Source of the DNA: Sorex araneus
Lineage: Eukaryota; Chordata; Mammalia; Eulipotyphla; Soricidae
Length of the DNA: 64,000 nucleotides
Reading direction: 5' to 3'
Assembly: GCF_027595985.1 (NCBI RefSeq)
Contig: NC_073305.1
Span: 177,515,089-177,579,088, forward strand
In this document: positions 42,158 to 53,638 of the stretch, one piece after another
Position numbering within the stretch: position 1 is the stretch's first letter
Layout: each line of letters begins with the position of its first letter
Position numbers and translations under genes: made by a program
Notes under the pieces: model-generated
Database searches by the model: none
Told to the model about the DNA's origin: nothing
The model's input: the letters and a program-made list of their open reading frames with translations, nothing else

Positions 42158-43559
42158 CTGCATGCAAATAAACAGTAGATGCCAGCGTTTGGTTAACAAC
42201 TGGGCATTGCTAACAAAGTTGAGCTTTGGCAGGGGCTGTCAGCTGACAGTTTGAAGCAGTCTCTTTTGCCCAGAAATTTTGAAAGGTACTATCAGGAGAG
42301 AATGTCACTGGTTGCTGGTGACTTTCGGGAGCACTTGAAAGCTGATGAATGTGCTCTGCTTGCCTCCGGCCTCATGTTTTCTAAAATATTGCTTTTCTGT
42401 CAAAGGATCATACTCACAGACACTTGCAGAATCCCCAATTTGGATTCACTGCACTGTGGATCGACATTGCAATAGTCTTCACACACGATGGTTTTCTTGC
42501 ATCGTAAAGGTTGATGTTCTAGAATTAAGGAATACCTTGAGCAAGGGATAGTTGAAATATTATTGAGTGGAGGATGGTTTAAATATTATCAAGAGCTTGG
42601 GAGACAGAAGTGTCTGCCAAGATTAAGGATTTGAAGATGTGTCATTGAATTAGATTATATATTTTCAGAAATTTAAATTCAGTGTTCTCTTCTATTGCAT
42701 GTTCCCAGAGAATTACAGGAAATCCTTTGTAACTGGGTATCCTGAGTTGGAGGGGTTGTTAAGTTTAAAAAAAAAAGCAACCTCTTTTGGTTGTATGCTC
42801 CTGGTGAAGATTATAGAATCCTTTATGCTTCACTGAGTCTGAAGAACAACAATCACTTTTATCACACTTGTTTTCATGGTGACCAGGGAAGAATTAAGAG
42901 GTTTCCTTTTAAAAACTTTTGGCTTACATAGCATTTTTATTCTCCACTTGAGTCAACTGAATTGTCTTCTGTTGGGATTCCAGAATTAAAAGACGCCCCA
43001 TAGAGTTTTGAAAATGAATGAATAAGAAGCAGCTAGCCAGTTTGTCACTAGTTGGCAAGGTAAACTTGTACTTAGATTTTTTTTTTCAACTACTTAAATG
43101 GCCGGGACAATTTGTCCATGTTCTGAAGCCTGCCGAGTAAGGAACTTCCTTGGCCGTGTTTTTCCATGAGAGTCCATAAGATTCGGATCTCATAGAAAGG
43201 TATTTATTTCTTTGTGAGCTCCCTAAAATACTTAAGCCCAGTAGTGATGATGGGATGGGGGAAGAAAATTGCCAGCTAATGAGCCTGGGCTTGGGAGCCG
43301 AGCAGCAACACCCACCCAGGTTTATAAATGCAGAGGATTTCCTCCCATTCTCTGAGGCTGTTTGACGGACAGATGCCTGCAGTGGATTGATGGCCCATAT
43401 CAGCAGACATTGTTATGTGCCAGACCTGGGGTGTGGGAACAGGTCTGGGGGGGGAATACAGCAAACACAAGAGCTGTGGCAGTCAAATATGGTGTGTGTT
43501 GGTAAATGTTTAACTTGCACAAGGAAAGTGGGATGTGTGCAAGCAGGACTATATTTGCA
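42158..43559. other. Single-copy sequence
   Basis: About 1.4 kb without recognised repeats. Open frames 42251-42551 have no known domain. Confidence 0.4.
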
Positions 43560-43582
43560 GACACACACACACACACACACAC
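43560..43582. repeat. (CA)n microsatellite
   Basis: Eleven uninterrupted CA steps. Confidence 0.9.
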
Positions 43583-43837
43583 CCCAGATAGACATATCCC
43601 CATGCACCATTTTATTATAAAGTGTACTGATGATGTAAAAGAGAAGTGCATAGTCCACAATTTTCAAATACTAAAACTTCACCTTGGTCTTCAGAGAATG
43701 CTCTTGTGGATGTCTGTGGAACTGCGTAGATTCGTAACCGACCTATCAGCAAATGTAGTTTCAGTGTGGCTAGTGTTTGGGCTAAGAAAGGTGAAGTAAG
43801 GAAGATGTACCTCAGTAGAGTCTGCTCGGTGGGATAG

Positions 43838-43926
43838 CCCGAGGCGGTGCCAGGATCAAACCTGAGCCAGCCACAGACAAGGCCAGTGCCCCCCCACCCC
43901 ACCCCCCCACACTTTTGCTCCAGCCT
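43838..43926 (-). repeat. SINE-A fragment
   Basis: GGTGCCAGGATCAAACCTGA, GCCAGCCACAGACAAGGCCA, a C-rich stretch, then TTTTGCTCCAGCC; only the head half is present. Confidence 0.6.
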
Positions 43927-44230
43927 GAATGCTGGATGCGTTTATTCCGGTAACAGCAGCGAGACAGACAGCACACTTGGACTTAGTCTGTCTTGCTAAC
44001 ATTTTCTCCAGTTCTTTCATACACATGAAATGAACAAGCCAAGCCCAGATCTTTAGTATTTGCCAACTTGCCTGGTCTAAATAGCGCCACTGTGGCCACT
44101 TTCAAGCTGCCAGAGAGGCGGGATTGAATTCAGAATTGGATGAAATGTGCAGTCCCACAGCACTGATGAGTATTTGTACCCTGTTGATGCAAATAATCTC
44201 GAGCACAGAGAGCAGTAAAATACAGTGATT
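43927..44230. other. Single-copy sequence
   Basis: Nothing recognised. Confidence 0.4.
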
Positions 44231-44246
44231 AAGAAATAAGAAGTTG

Positions 44247-44435
44247 GGGCTGGAGTGATAGCACAGTGGGTAGGGTGTTTGCCTTGCACACGGCCAACCC
44301 GGGTTTGAATCCCAGCATCCCATATGGTCCCCTGAGCACTGCCAGGAGTAATTCCTGAGTGCAGAGCCAGGAGTAACCCCTGTGCATTGCCGGGTGTGAC
44401 CCAAAAAGCAAAAACATACAAACAAAAAAACCACC
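44247..44435 (+). repeat. SINE-A copy with 16-bp TSD
   Basis: Very well preserved head, body and A-rich tail. AAGAAATAAGAAGTTG is exact at 44231-44246 and 44436-44451. Confidence 0.96.
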
Positions 44436-44451
44436 AAGAAATAAGAAGTTG

Positions 44452-45010
44452 AAATCATGAAATTTGCATACAAATGGATCGACATGGAGAGTATCATGCT
44501 AAGTGAAATGAGTCAGAAAGAGAGGGACAGATATAGTATGACTGCATTCATTTGTGGAATATAAAGTAACATAATGGGAGATTAACACTTAAGGATAGTA
44601 GAGATAAGGGCTGGAGCGAAAGCACAGCCGTTGGGTATTCACCTTTCACGAGGCCGACCCGGGTTCGATTCCTCCGCCCCTCTCGGAGAGCCCGGCAAGC
44701 TACTGAGAGTATGGAGCCCGCACGGCAGAGCCCGGTAAGCTACCCGTGTGTATTGGATATGCCAAAAACAGTAACAATAAGTCTTTCAATGAGAGAAGTT
44801 ACTGGTGCCCGCTCGAACAAATCGATGAGCAACGGAGGACAGTGACAGTGACAGAGATAAGGGCCAGGAGGATCACTGCATAGCTTAGAAGCCAATCTCA
44901 TGTGCTGGGGGAAAAGGCAGCTAGGATAGAGAAGGGACCACTAAGTAAATGATGGTTGGAGGGCTTGCTCCGGATGGGAGATGTGTGCTGAAAGTAGACT
45001 ATGGACATCC
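44452..45010 (+). mobile_element. Internal L1 3' region, hosting a SINE-B
   Basis: ATGAAATTTGCATACAAATG, GAGAGTATCATGCTAAGTGA and AATGAGTCAGAAAGAGAGGG are the block upstream of the L1 3' end. After the SINE the element continues with AGGATCACTGCATAGC and AATGATGGTTGGAGGGC, and fades near 45010 without reaching the A tail. The 3' end is missing. Boundaries approximate. Confidence 0.78.
44608..44852 (+). repeat. SINE-B copy nested in L1 sequence
   Basis: Full head to (GACAGT)n end, younger subfamily. AGAGATAAGGG occurs at 44600-44610 and 44853-44863 (overlapping the first bases of the head). Confidence 0.93.
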
Positions 45011-45212
45011 CGGTCCCTCCACAGGGGAGAGTCTTATGAGAAGGTGCACTCAGGATAGAAGAGTCTAGAAGAGCATCACTGGTCCTCGGAGGAGTGAGTG
45101 AGCTGATGGAATGGTTCTGAGAAAAGGTGCTGGGAACCAATCCCCTCCCCAAGAGGGAAGCAGATGCACTTAGGGAACTAAGTTACTAAGGACAATTGAA
45201 ATTCCAAGGCCC

Positions 45213-45383
45213 GGGGGTTGGAGCGATAGCACAGTGGGTAGGGCATTTGCCTTGCATGCAGCTGACCTGGGTTCGATTCCCAGCATCCCATATGGTCCCC
45301 TGAGCACCACCAGGAGTAATTCCTGAGTGCATGAGCCAGGAGTAACCTCTGTGCATCACTGGGTGTGACCCAAAAAGAAAAAA
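45213..45383 (+). repeat. SINE-A copy with 14-bp TSD
   Basis: Subfamily with GAGTGCATGAGCCAGG insertion. AAATTCCAAGGCCC is exact at 45199-45212 and 45384-45397. Confidence 0.95.
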
Positions 45384-45397
45384 AAATTCCAAGGCCC

Positions 45398-45849
45398 TGG
45401 TGAGCCCCTGGCTAGCCATTGCTAGAGACCACCTTCTGGTCACCCCAGTGACCTATGACCCACTGGAGGTGAGGGGGATTGTGGTGAAGGACTGAAGGAA
45501 GGACAAGCTTCTGCGAAGAGCTTAGAAGCCCAAGAATTCAAGAATTAAGCAAAACACACACCCATGCATGTTGTGGGGACAGATCTTAGACTCGAGACCT
45601 TTCTCCAGATTGCACCAGATGAGAGACACGCGGACTAAAGCCGTGGTTCCAAAATCTTCCACTCAGTGCTCACGGTTGCTCTTTTCAGCAACTCTGCACA
45701 GCTCAGCACTCCTGCTGGCTTTACCGTGTCCCCTTGTCCTGTACCCTCTCCCCTGTCGCCTGCTCTGAGAAATGCTTTCCCGGTCTTCCACATTCTCCCG
45801 GCTTCTGCTCTTGCAGGAAGTTTTTGTATGTTTATTTGGTTCGTTCATT
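45398..45849. other. Single-copy sequence
   Basis: Nothing recognised. The open frames 45568-46025 have no domain. Confidence 0.4.
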
Positions 45850-46018
45850 TGGGGGTGGCAGAGAGACACGGCCAGTCATGCTCAAGGATGACCCCCAGTT
45901 CTGTGCTTCCGGGATCCCTTCCTACAGTTGCCGGGAGAGCCACGAGATGCCACAGATTGAACCTGGGACTCCTGCATGCAAAGCATGCACTCAGGCCTGC
46001 CGGGCTCACTGAGCCCCC
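45850..46018 (-). repeat. Old SINE-A-like copy
   Basis: CAGTCATGCTCAAGGATGAC, GATTGAACCTGGGACTCC and GCATGCAAAGCATGCACTCA are a diverged antisense copy. Confidence 0.5.
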
Positions 46019-46536
46019 GGTTTAGGTTTCTACAGTCTCTCCATCCGTTGCATGATCACACTCGGCATGCGAACACCCCTCCACAATCTGTCTTCCTCAG
46101 GGGCAACAGATGATAAAAGCAGACATCCATTTCTCTGGCACATTTTTGAAAAGTGAATTCAGTATGAGCTGGTTTTGTCATAATGCTCAGAGTTCGCCCT
46201 TGGGGTGCAGGTGGGAAGGAAGTTCGGTTTGGAAGTAACAGTGGTGAAACCAGCTCTGCGTTCTACCGGGGACAGAGCAGCAGAGCCTTTGGGGGCTATC
46301 CAGACCACCGCTGCTTGCACTGATGATAATTTGGGAACCTACAGTGATTCCCTCTCCTGAAAAGATGCGCGTTGAGTTAGGAGAGGGATTTGCCACCTTC
46401 TCCACGTCCTGCTGTGCTGTTAGATTCACAGACAGACCGTCACCCTTCCAGGTCCACACTGCTTCCTCTCATCATGCTCACACGGCCCTGGTCATGTTCG
46501 ATTTTCCGCGTGATTATTTATATGTTTACCCGTAGT
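46019..46536. other. Single-copy sequence
   Basis: Nothing recognised. Confidence 0.4.
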
Positions 46537-46549
46537 ATTGATTTCATTG

Positions 46550-46792
46550 GGATGGAGCGATAGCACAGTGGTTGGGCATTCGCCTTTCACGTGGCCGACC
46601 CGAGTTTGATTCCTCCGCCCCTCTCGGAGAGCCCGGCAAGCTACCGAGAGTATGAAGCCCGCGCAGCAGAGCCTGGTAAGCTACCCGTGCGTATTGGATA
46701 TGCAAAAACCAGTAACAATACGTCTCTCAATGAGAGACATTACTGGTGTCCGCTCGAACAAGTCGATGAGCAACGGGATGACAGTGACAGTG
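46550..46792 (+). repeat. SINE-B copy with 13-bp TSD
   Basis: Complete young-subfamily copy: head GATGGAGCGATAGCACAGTG, body GAGAGCCCGGCAAGCTACCG, TCTCAATGAGAGACATTACT, tail and GACAGTGACAGTG end. ATTGATTTCATTG is exact at 46537-46549 and 46793-46805. Confidence 0.95.
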
Positions 46793-46805
46793 ATTGATTT
46801 CATTG

Positions 46806-48645
46806 TGTATATTGGTATAAGTGTGTGTTTTCTTTTATTTACCTGTTGGACCTCCCAAGCAGTGCTCAGGAGGCCCCAGGAGCCCCAGTGATGGTTCTCA
46901 GCCTACACAGCCACGTTTCAATACAAGGGTCCAAGGTGGCAAAGTTGTACCTGGTGATGCCCAAGGGGTGAAGTGGTTCTGGGGGTCATTCTGGGCATGC
47001 ATGTGCCCTAACCTCAGCTCTCTGGCAGGCCTTATAACTGTTTCTAGTAGAGAAAAGGTTTCTCTGTGTGTGAAGAGTGAGAAAATCACCTTCCAAGCCA
47101 CGGCTCAGCCCTGTAGGGACGGAAGCCCCCGGGTCCCTGCTGCAGGAAGGCGCCTGGACTTGATGCCCACCCCCCCCCCAGCCTCACCTGTTCCCAGACA
47201 CACCCAGGCCCTACCTGAGATTGCAGCAGCCTCCCGGCCCGGCCTTTGTCCCCCAGGCCCCTGTAGTATTTGTGCAAGTGAGGAAGGGCTCTTTGTCAAC
47301 ACTGTCCCTCCCCTCTGTGACTCTCAGGCCCTCCACCCCCACCAAGCAAGGGTTGCACTTGGCTTGGCTTGAAATCCCAGCCTCTGTGGCAGTGGGGAGT
47401 GTGTGTGTCCGGGTGTGCGGTGGGTTCTGTGGGAGCGTGCAGGCTCTCGAGACACGTGGGTGAGTCAAGCCATCACCCTCTGCAGAATGCACAACCCCTT
47501 CAGGGGCAGGGGTAGAAACCATCCAACAGTCGATGCTTCCGGGAGTGATCATGCAATGAGGGAAGGGAAGCAAGGCCGGGGAGGAGGGAGAAAGGGCGTG
47601 GAATCCGGGCCAGAGAGAGAGGACGAGGTTTCAGACTTGCACACAGATGACTCAGGTCCAGTCCCCAGAACCACAGAACACACCCCCCTGCTGGGCTGGT
47701 GTGGTTGCAGCGAGTGATGGAGTTCATCTGCGTGATGCCTTTAGAGCCTGGGCGTTAGCTCTGATTTGGGTGATGATGACATTTGCTGCGTAGCACTTGT
47801 GCCAGGAGACCATGTTCCAGTTATGTCAGGAGAGGGGCCTGACCGAGAGTCACCACAGTCTCTCTGAGCCTCATCCTCCCGGTGCTCCCTACCTCAGGGC
47901 ATTTTTGTGGTGCACGTCCCTATGGCCCCGGGAGAGCACTGGGAAACTCCGGATGGGCAGAGTGGGTGGGACTGAGTATGGTGTAGAAAGGATTTAATTG
48001 GGGATGCTATGAAAATCCTCCCACGGAGCTTGGCGGAGTGCTCAGAGAGCTGGGGTGAGGGCCTGGCTGTCACAAGACTGTCACTTTGATACTCAGTACC
48101 CGAGACACCACCAAAGCATCACTGCAGTGGCCCTGGTGGCCCCAAAAGCCTGCATCACTAGGCCTGAGCATTCCCACCCCCTTACCAGGCCAAGTATCCC
48201 TGAGTGTGGCCCCCAAGCACCCTGGGCAGTGCTTGGGTCCCCCACTTTGCGGAAGAATTCTGCACGTGCCATAATGTATGCCTTCTACCTCCTTGTCCTT
48301 CTCACTTGTGAAAATTTTCCTCCTGTCACCCAATGCCTTCTAGTTCACCCCAGGGGGTGCGGTTCCCCCCCCCCCCCGTCTTCCCTGTGTCCCGCCCTGC
48401 TCACCGCCAATTATGTTGCATTCATGTAGTTAACTGTGAGCTGTAGGTTGTAGCTGTGAGAGGCACGCTCAACTCCATCCCACCTGTGAATCCGGTTCCC
48501 CTCCCCTGACAACTGTCACCCTCAGGGGTGGATTTGGTGCTGTCAGCCAGCAATTCTCATGGCCCCGCACGGAAGGAAGCCAGGAGGCAATTGAGAATGT
48601 CAAGCCAGGGCAGTAAGGAGTGGGGGTGTCAGAATCATCCCTGAG
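46806..48645. other. Single-copy, GC-moderate sequence
   Basis: Several weak SINE-A-like traces (46850-46990, 47615-47680, 48095-48235) too diverged to call. Many overlapping open frames on both strands, none with a recognisable domain. Short C runs near 47170 and 48367. Confidence 0.35.
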
Positions 48646-48683
48646 TTGAATGAATGAATGAATGAATGAATGAATGAATGAAT
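48646..48683. repeat. (TGAA)n microsatellite
   Basis: About nine uninterrupted TGAA units. Confidence 0.92.
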
Positions 48684-48811
48684 GCTAGCAGAAGCAAAAT
48701 TGTTCACTCAGAGCATTTCTTCACTGTAGGGAGTTTTCTAAATGCCATATTGATGATTTGGGTCACTTTAGTCCAAAGGCAAAGAGCAAGAGTTTGTCCT
48801 GCTAGGTACAG

Positions 48812-49059
48812 GAGCACTGTAGCACTGTCATCCCATTGTTTATTGATTTGCTCGAGTGGGCACCAGTAACGTCTCCATTGTGAGACTTGTTACTGTTTTT
48901 TGGCATATCGAGTATGCCACGGGTAGCTTGCCAGGCTCTGCCGTGAGGGCGGAATACTCTCTGTAGCTTGCCGGGCTCTCTGAGAGGGACGGGGAAATCG
49001 AACCCGGGTCGGCTGTGTGCAAGGCAAACGCCCTACCCACTGTGCTATGGCTCCGGTCC
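48812..49059 (-). repeat. SINE-B copy with 11-bp TSD
   Basis: Reverse-oriented, CAATGGAGAC subfamily, with CACTGTAGCACTGTCATCCC as its end. GCTAGGTACAG is exact at 48801-48811 and 49060-49070. Confidence 0.94.
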
Positions 49060-49070
49060 GCTAGGTACAG

Positions 49071-50053
49071 TAACAAGAAGGAAATCTTTTTCCGGTACAG
49101 ACTTGTTTTGGGGGAAATTCACTGGAGACCCCAGCGGTGTTCTAACCAGGTGGGGCACACACCTATTCTGAGCTGTGTCCCCAGCTAAGCTCATACTCCC
49201 AGGGACAGTGCTCAGTGCCAGAGGGTCTCAAGCAGCTTCGAACTACGCCAGGAGCCTCCCCGAAGTCTCCCCCATGCCCTGGTTCTTGAGCCAGGTGGCC
49301 GGATGGTCCCACCCTTCAGGCTGGTGGACAAGATGTGCGTGCCCAGCCCCTCGCCGGCTCAACACTTCCCGCGGCAGAGTCCGTGTTCCTGGATGTTCAC
49401 TATGAAACCTGCTCGTTTGTTTCCGTGAGATCGCCACGATAACCAGCCCTTGTTTGCTTCAGTACCTGCCAAGTGCGTGAAAGTGCATCCAGCCCTACCA
49501 GGGGAAACGAAGAGGGAAAAAAAGCAAACAAACAAAGAGGAGGTGGTGGTTATAGCCTCCCCCACCCGACTATAAGCGGGAAGGATCTCATCAACACTGA
49601 GCTTCAGCCTGGTGTCAGGAGGAGATGGCTCTTCCTTCTGTGGCACTAGATACGGGGTCGTAATTAGCATCTTTTTTTGTTGTCGCTCTGGAGGAAATGA
49701 GTGTGCGGGCTGGGGAAGCCATTTCTGTCATTTGTAGAGGACCCTGCGTGTCCGGGAGGCATTCTTGAGGTTTCACTTCTCTTCCCTGAAATCGCCCCCT
49801 CTCATACAATCCATCAAGTGGCCCTGAAATCCCAGTTGATTGTTATCATGCCTTCAACCACGCAGGTGCAGCCTCAAGGAGGAAAACAGATGGGATGAAG
49901 TTTGGTGTGTTTTTTTTTTTCCCCTCTCACTTTGCAAGTTAAATAACCTGATGAGGGGATAATGTTCACATATTTTGTGAGGGCTGGGACTCTTGAGGCC
50001 CTGGAGAAAATGTCATCTTAGAAAGGACTTTAAGAGGAGGGAAGTTCTATTCT
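49071..50053. other. Single-copy sequence
   Basis: Nothing recognised; T-rich run at 49907-49920. Confidence 0.4.
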
Positions 50054-50070
50054 AAAGATTCCTTAGTAAG

Positions 50071-50256
50071 GGGCTGGAGCTATAGCACAGCGGGTAGGGC
50101 GTTTGCCTTGTACGTGGCTGACCCGGGTTCGAATCCCAGCATCCCATATGGTCCCCTGAGCACTGCCAGGAGTGGTTCCTGAGTGCAGAGCCAGGAGTAA
50201 CCCCAGTGCATTGCCAGGTATGACCCAAAAAGAAAAAAAAAGAAGAAGAAGGAAAA
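50071..50256 (+). repeat. SINE-A copy with 17-bp TSD
   Basis: Full copy with a long A/G-rich tail. AAAGATTCCTTAGTAAG (50054-50070) and AAAGATTCCTTGGTAAG (50257-50273) differ at one base. Confidence 0.95.
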
Positions 50257-50287
50257 AAAGATTCCTTGGTAAGAACTCTGAGAAGAG

Positions 50288-50457
50288 GGGCTGGAGCGAT
50301 AGCACAGCAGGTAGGGTGTTTGCTTTGCACTCTGCCAACCCGGGTTCGATTCCCAGCATTTCATATGGACCCCTGAGCACCACCAGGAGTAATTCCTGAG
50401 TGCAGAGCCAGGAGTAACCCCTGTGGATCACCAGGTGTGACCCAAAAAGAAAAAAAA
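50288..50457 (+). repeat. Second SINE-A copy, 17-bp TSD, adjacent
   Basis: AAGAACTCTGAGAAGAG (50271-50287) and AAGAACTTTGAGAAGAG (50458-50474) differ at one base. The left duplication begins within the last three bases of the previous copy's right duplication. Confidence 0.95.
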
Positions 50458-50480
50458 AAGAACTTTGAGAAGAGCATTAG

Positions 50481-50533
<53 letters not shown>
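50481..50533. repeat. (TG)n microsatellite
   Basis: About 26 uninterrupted TG steps. Confidence 0.95.
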
Positions 50534-51394
50534 GGGGTTCTAGATCAGCAGTCACCACAGTAGGGTTGAGGATGCCTTGTGGCTTCCTGGCGCCCTGACA
50601 GGGTCCCAACTATTTTTGCAATAATGCAAAGCTGCTATTTGCCTAGACTCTCGTCTCCCATGCAGACACAGTGAAGCCTTCCAGAACGATGTGACATGTG
50701 ATGTCATGACAGATTGAATGCAGGAGTGGGTACAAGAATTGACCTGTTTCCTTACAAACTTAGAAAAAAATAAAGTGCCATTCTTCTCACTAAATATTTT
50801 TGATTTGAACTTTAAAAAAAATTTCTGTAATGTTATTCATATGGACATGTTGTAGGTTTCAAGGCGTGCTGTTCCAAAATACCTATGTGGGAAAAATTCA
50901 GCTTCTAATAGGATAGACATCACTATTCATAATTCACATAATCCAAAACCCTTTGGGGTCCTCCATAATGAAGGCAGTAAAAAAAATGCCCTGAAGATTT
51001 TAAGAATGCTGATTTAATGCAAGAACTCTGAATAGAACAGTAGAAACAATCTATTGCCACCTTTCTAGAGAGAAAAAAAAATTCTATATTTTCCCTAAGT
51101 ATATGGAAGGACACAATGCTTACATAAACTCCCACACTGATATCTGTTTCTGTAGGATTTTTCCCTCTGACGCTCATGCCCAGACACTTCCAGCTTCCTC
51201 CCTTTATTACCCTGTTGGTGACCCGGTGCTTTAGGGAGTCACTTCGCACTTGGGCTTTGGGCGGACTCCAGTATGCCCAGAGCATCCCTATCTGTGCTCC
51301 TTGCCCTCAGGATTTCCACTCTTAGGTAACCCCGTCTCCTTCCCCATGCCCTCAACTCCCAAGCCTTAGGTTTCCCAAGCCTTGGATTTCCTCT
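50534..51394. other. Single-copy sequence
   Basis: Nothing recognised; the minus-strand frame 50923-51285 has no domain. Confidence 0.4.
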
Positions 51395-51495
51395 TTGCTG
51401 TGTGGAGAAAATGGTACCTACCTCCTAGGGTTGGCGGCAGGAACAGTTCAGTTCATTTCCAGAGCCTCTGGATGAGGGCCAGCACAGACGGATTG
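51395..51495 (+). repeat. MIR-like fragment
   Basis: GAGAAAATGGTACCTACCTC and CTAGGGTTGGCGGCAGGA follow the MIR 3' core. Confidence 0.5.
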
Positions 51496-51807
51496 CTGAG
51501 ACACTGCCTTTCATTAGCCTCTACTGCTTTTCACTTACCCTTTAAAAATCATGTCCCTTGTACCCTTGTTCTGATAATCACCTCTTGTGGTTTAGTAAAG
51601 GATGTTTTCTACACTTCGTATGTAGCATCCAGGAATGCAATTGCCCTAGGATTATTTCTTTTAAAGAAATTCAGCATAAAATTGGAAGACCCTTCTTGTG
51701 TGCATAAGAGAAGTAGGAGAGTATTAGCAGCGTCATGATTCCTACAGGTATAACGATTACTTCTTCATTCGAACTCACCAAGCAGACCTTGAGGCTTCTG
51801 TTTGGAC
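51496..51807. other. Single-copy sequence
   Basis: Nothing recognised. Confidence 0.4.
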
Positions 51808-51817
51808 AAAGAATGAG

Positions 51818-52199
51818 CGGGATGACTGCTTCATGAGTGGAGGGGAGAAGGCAGATGAAATAGAGAAGGGATCACTAGGAAAATGATGGCTGGAGGAACC
51901 AGTTGGGATGGGAAATGCATGCCAAAAGTAGATAATGGACCAAACATGATGACCTCTCAGTGTCTGTATTGCACATAATGCCCGAAAGTAGAGAGAGAAT
52001 ATGGGGAATACTGTCTACCGTAGAGGCAGGGGGAGGGTGGGAATGGGGGGTATACCTGGGATATTGGTGGTGGGGAATGTGCACTGGTGGAGAGATGGGT
52101 GTTTGATTGTTGTGAGATTATAACCCAAACGTGAAAGCCTGTAACTATCTCACAGTGATTCAATAAAATTTAAAATAATAATAATAATAATAATAATAA

Positions 52200-52251
<52 letters not shown>

Positions 52252-52268
52252 AAAATGAGAGGAGAAAG
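51818..52268 (+). mobile_element. L1 3' end with (AAT)n(AAG)n tail
   Basis: Continuous L1 3' UTR from GGAGGGGAGAAGGCAG through GATAATGGACCAAACATGAT, GACCTCTCAGTGTCTGTATT, GCACTGGTGGAGAGATGGGT to CAGTGATTCAATAAAATTT, followed by AAT and then AAG repeats. AAAGAATGAG at 51808-51817 and 52269-52278 is the likely TSD. Confidence 0.88.
52174..52248. repeat. (AAT)n(AAG)16 microsatellite on an L1 tail
   Basis: About nine AAT units to 52200, then sixteen AAG units at 52201-52248. It starts exactly where the L1 A-rich tail should be. Confidence 0.93.
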
Positions 52269-52278
52269 AAAGAATGAG

Positions 52279-53442
52279 TGAAACTCGATTGAGTCGCAGA
52301 CCAGAAAACAGCAAAATAGCCTTAGGATGGTATATTTGCTTGCTGGGGCTGTCATAGAAAACTGAGTGGCTTTAAACAACAGAACTTCCTTTTTGTATAG
52401 TTTCAAAGACAGGAGATCCAAGATGAAGGTATTGGCAGGGTGGGGTTCATTCTGAGTCGTCTCTCCTTAATCATCTTCTCCCTATATCTTCACTTCATTC
52501 TCCCTTGTGTCTGTCCAGAGTTCCTGTCTTTGCAAAGATCAGAGTCAAATTGGATTTGGATGCACCCTCACCACATTTAATTTGGTTATTTCTTTTAAAA
52601 ATTTCCGAATAACTCTCAGAGTCACGTTTCTGTGGTCCTTACTTAGGACTAGCATTGGGTTTGCGAGCAACACGGCTCATCCTGCAACAGAGTTCTGGTT
52701 CACTCTGAACGTAGACTAGATATTAAGTGTCATTATGAATTCTTGAAAATTTTCTGTGGCACAGAAATGACTTGTGGGTCTCTAGGAAAGTGTTACTTCA
52801 TGTGGGGGCAGAGGCGGAGATACTGGGTGAATATGTGCAGGTGTGAGAAATGATTTCTGTGCATGCAAATCATTCAGCAACCACCAAAAAGTCGTGAATA
52901 GAAGGAGAGATGCAAGAGATGCCAAAATGGGGAGACAGAAAAAAGTATCCCCCATATAAACAACAGACAAGGAGTTATTCTAGAGAGTACGTAAGAATGC
53001 CTGCAGGTTATTAAGAAAGACCAGGGTTCCTGTAAGAAAGAGTGAGTAGCAACACTGTGATTTGCCCAGAGCAAGGCTGCTGGCTCTCTCTCCAGGGGTT
53101 CTCCGCAAAGGTGCATTATTCCTTAGTCTGGCTGAGTACCTGCCTGGCCTTGTCTGTTGGCTCAAGATTGGACACCCTGGCCCTGGGCAATCAGGAATCA
53201 GGCATCAGGATTGATCTTCCTCATGTTTCTGTCTGGTGGGGAAACATGAGGACATGGGCAACGTTTTCACCCCTCCTGGCCTCTTGAGAGAAACTTCCAT
53301 GGCCTCTGCATCTATACTGCAGACCCACTTTTCTCACATTGTGGGGCTCCATTGTACCTCATTAGCAAACTTTTGTTTTAAAATATTTTCAAGATATTTG
53401 GCAATGATAGCAACCAAGTATTATGGGATGTGACTGGAATTA
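52279..53442. other. Single-copy sequence
   Basis: Nothing recognised; short frames only. Confidence 0.4.
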
Positions 53443-53453
53443 GCTCAGCTTTT

Positions 53454-53627
53454 TTTTTTTTTCCTTTTTGGGTCATACCTGGCGATGCACAGGGGTTACT
53501 CCAGCTTTGCACTCAGGAGTGACCCCTGGTGGTGCTCAGGGGACCATATGGGATGCTGGGAATTGAACCCGGGTTGGCCGCGTGCAAGGCAAATGCCCTA
53601 CCCGCTGTGCTATCGCTCCAGCCTCTG
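53454..53627 (-). repeat. SINE-A copy with 11-bp TSD
   Basis: T run, CCTTTTTGGGTCATACCTGG to GCTATCGCTCCAGCCTC. GCTCAGCTTTT at 53443-53453 and 53628-53638. Confidence 0.93.
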
Positions 53628-53638
53628 GCTCAGCTTTT

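Noticed and set aside
44231-44451. Direct repeats read as phage-type attachment sites
   Set aside because: They are target-site duplications of a retroposon.
47221-47300. Possible small exon (acceptor TTTGTCCCCCAG near 47260, donor near 47280)
   Set aside because: Only about 20 bases long, with no conserved reading frame; chance splice motifs are common in C-rich DNA.
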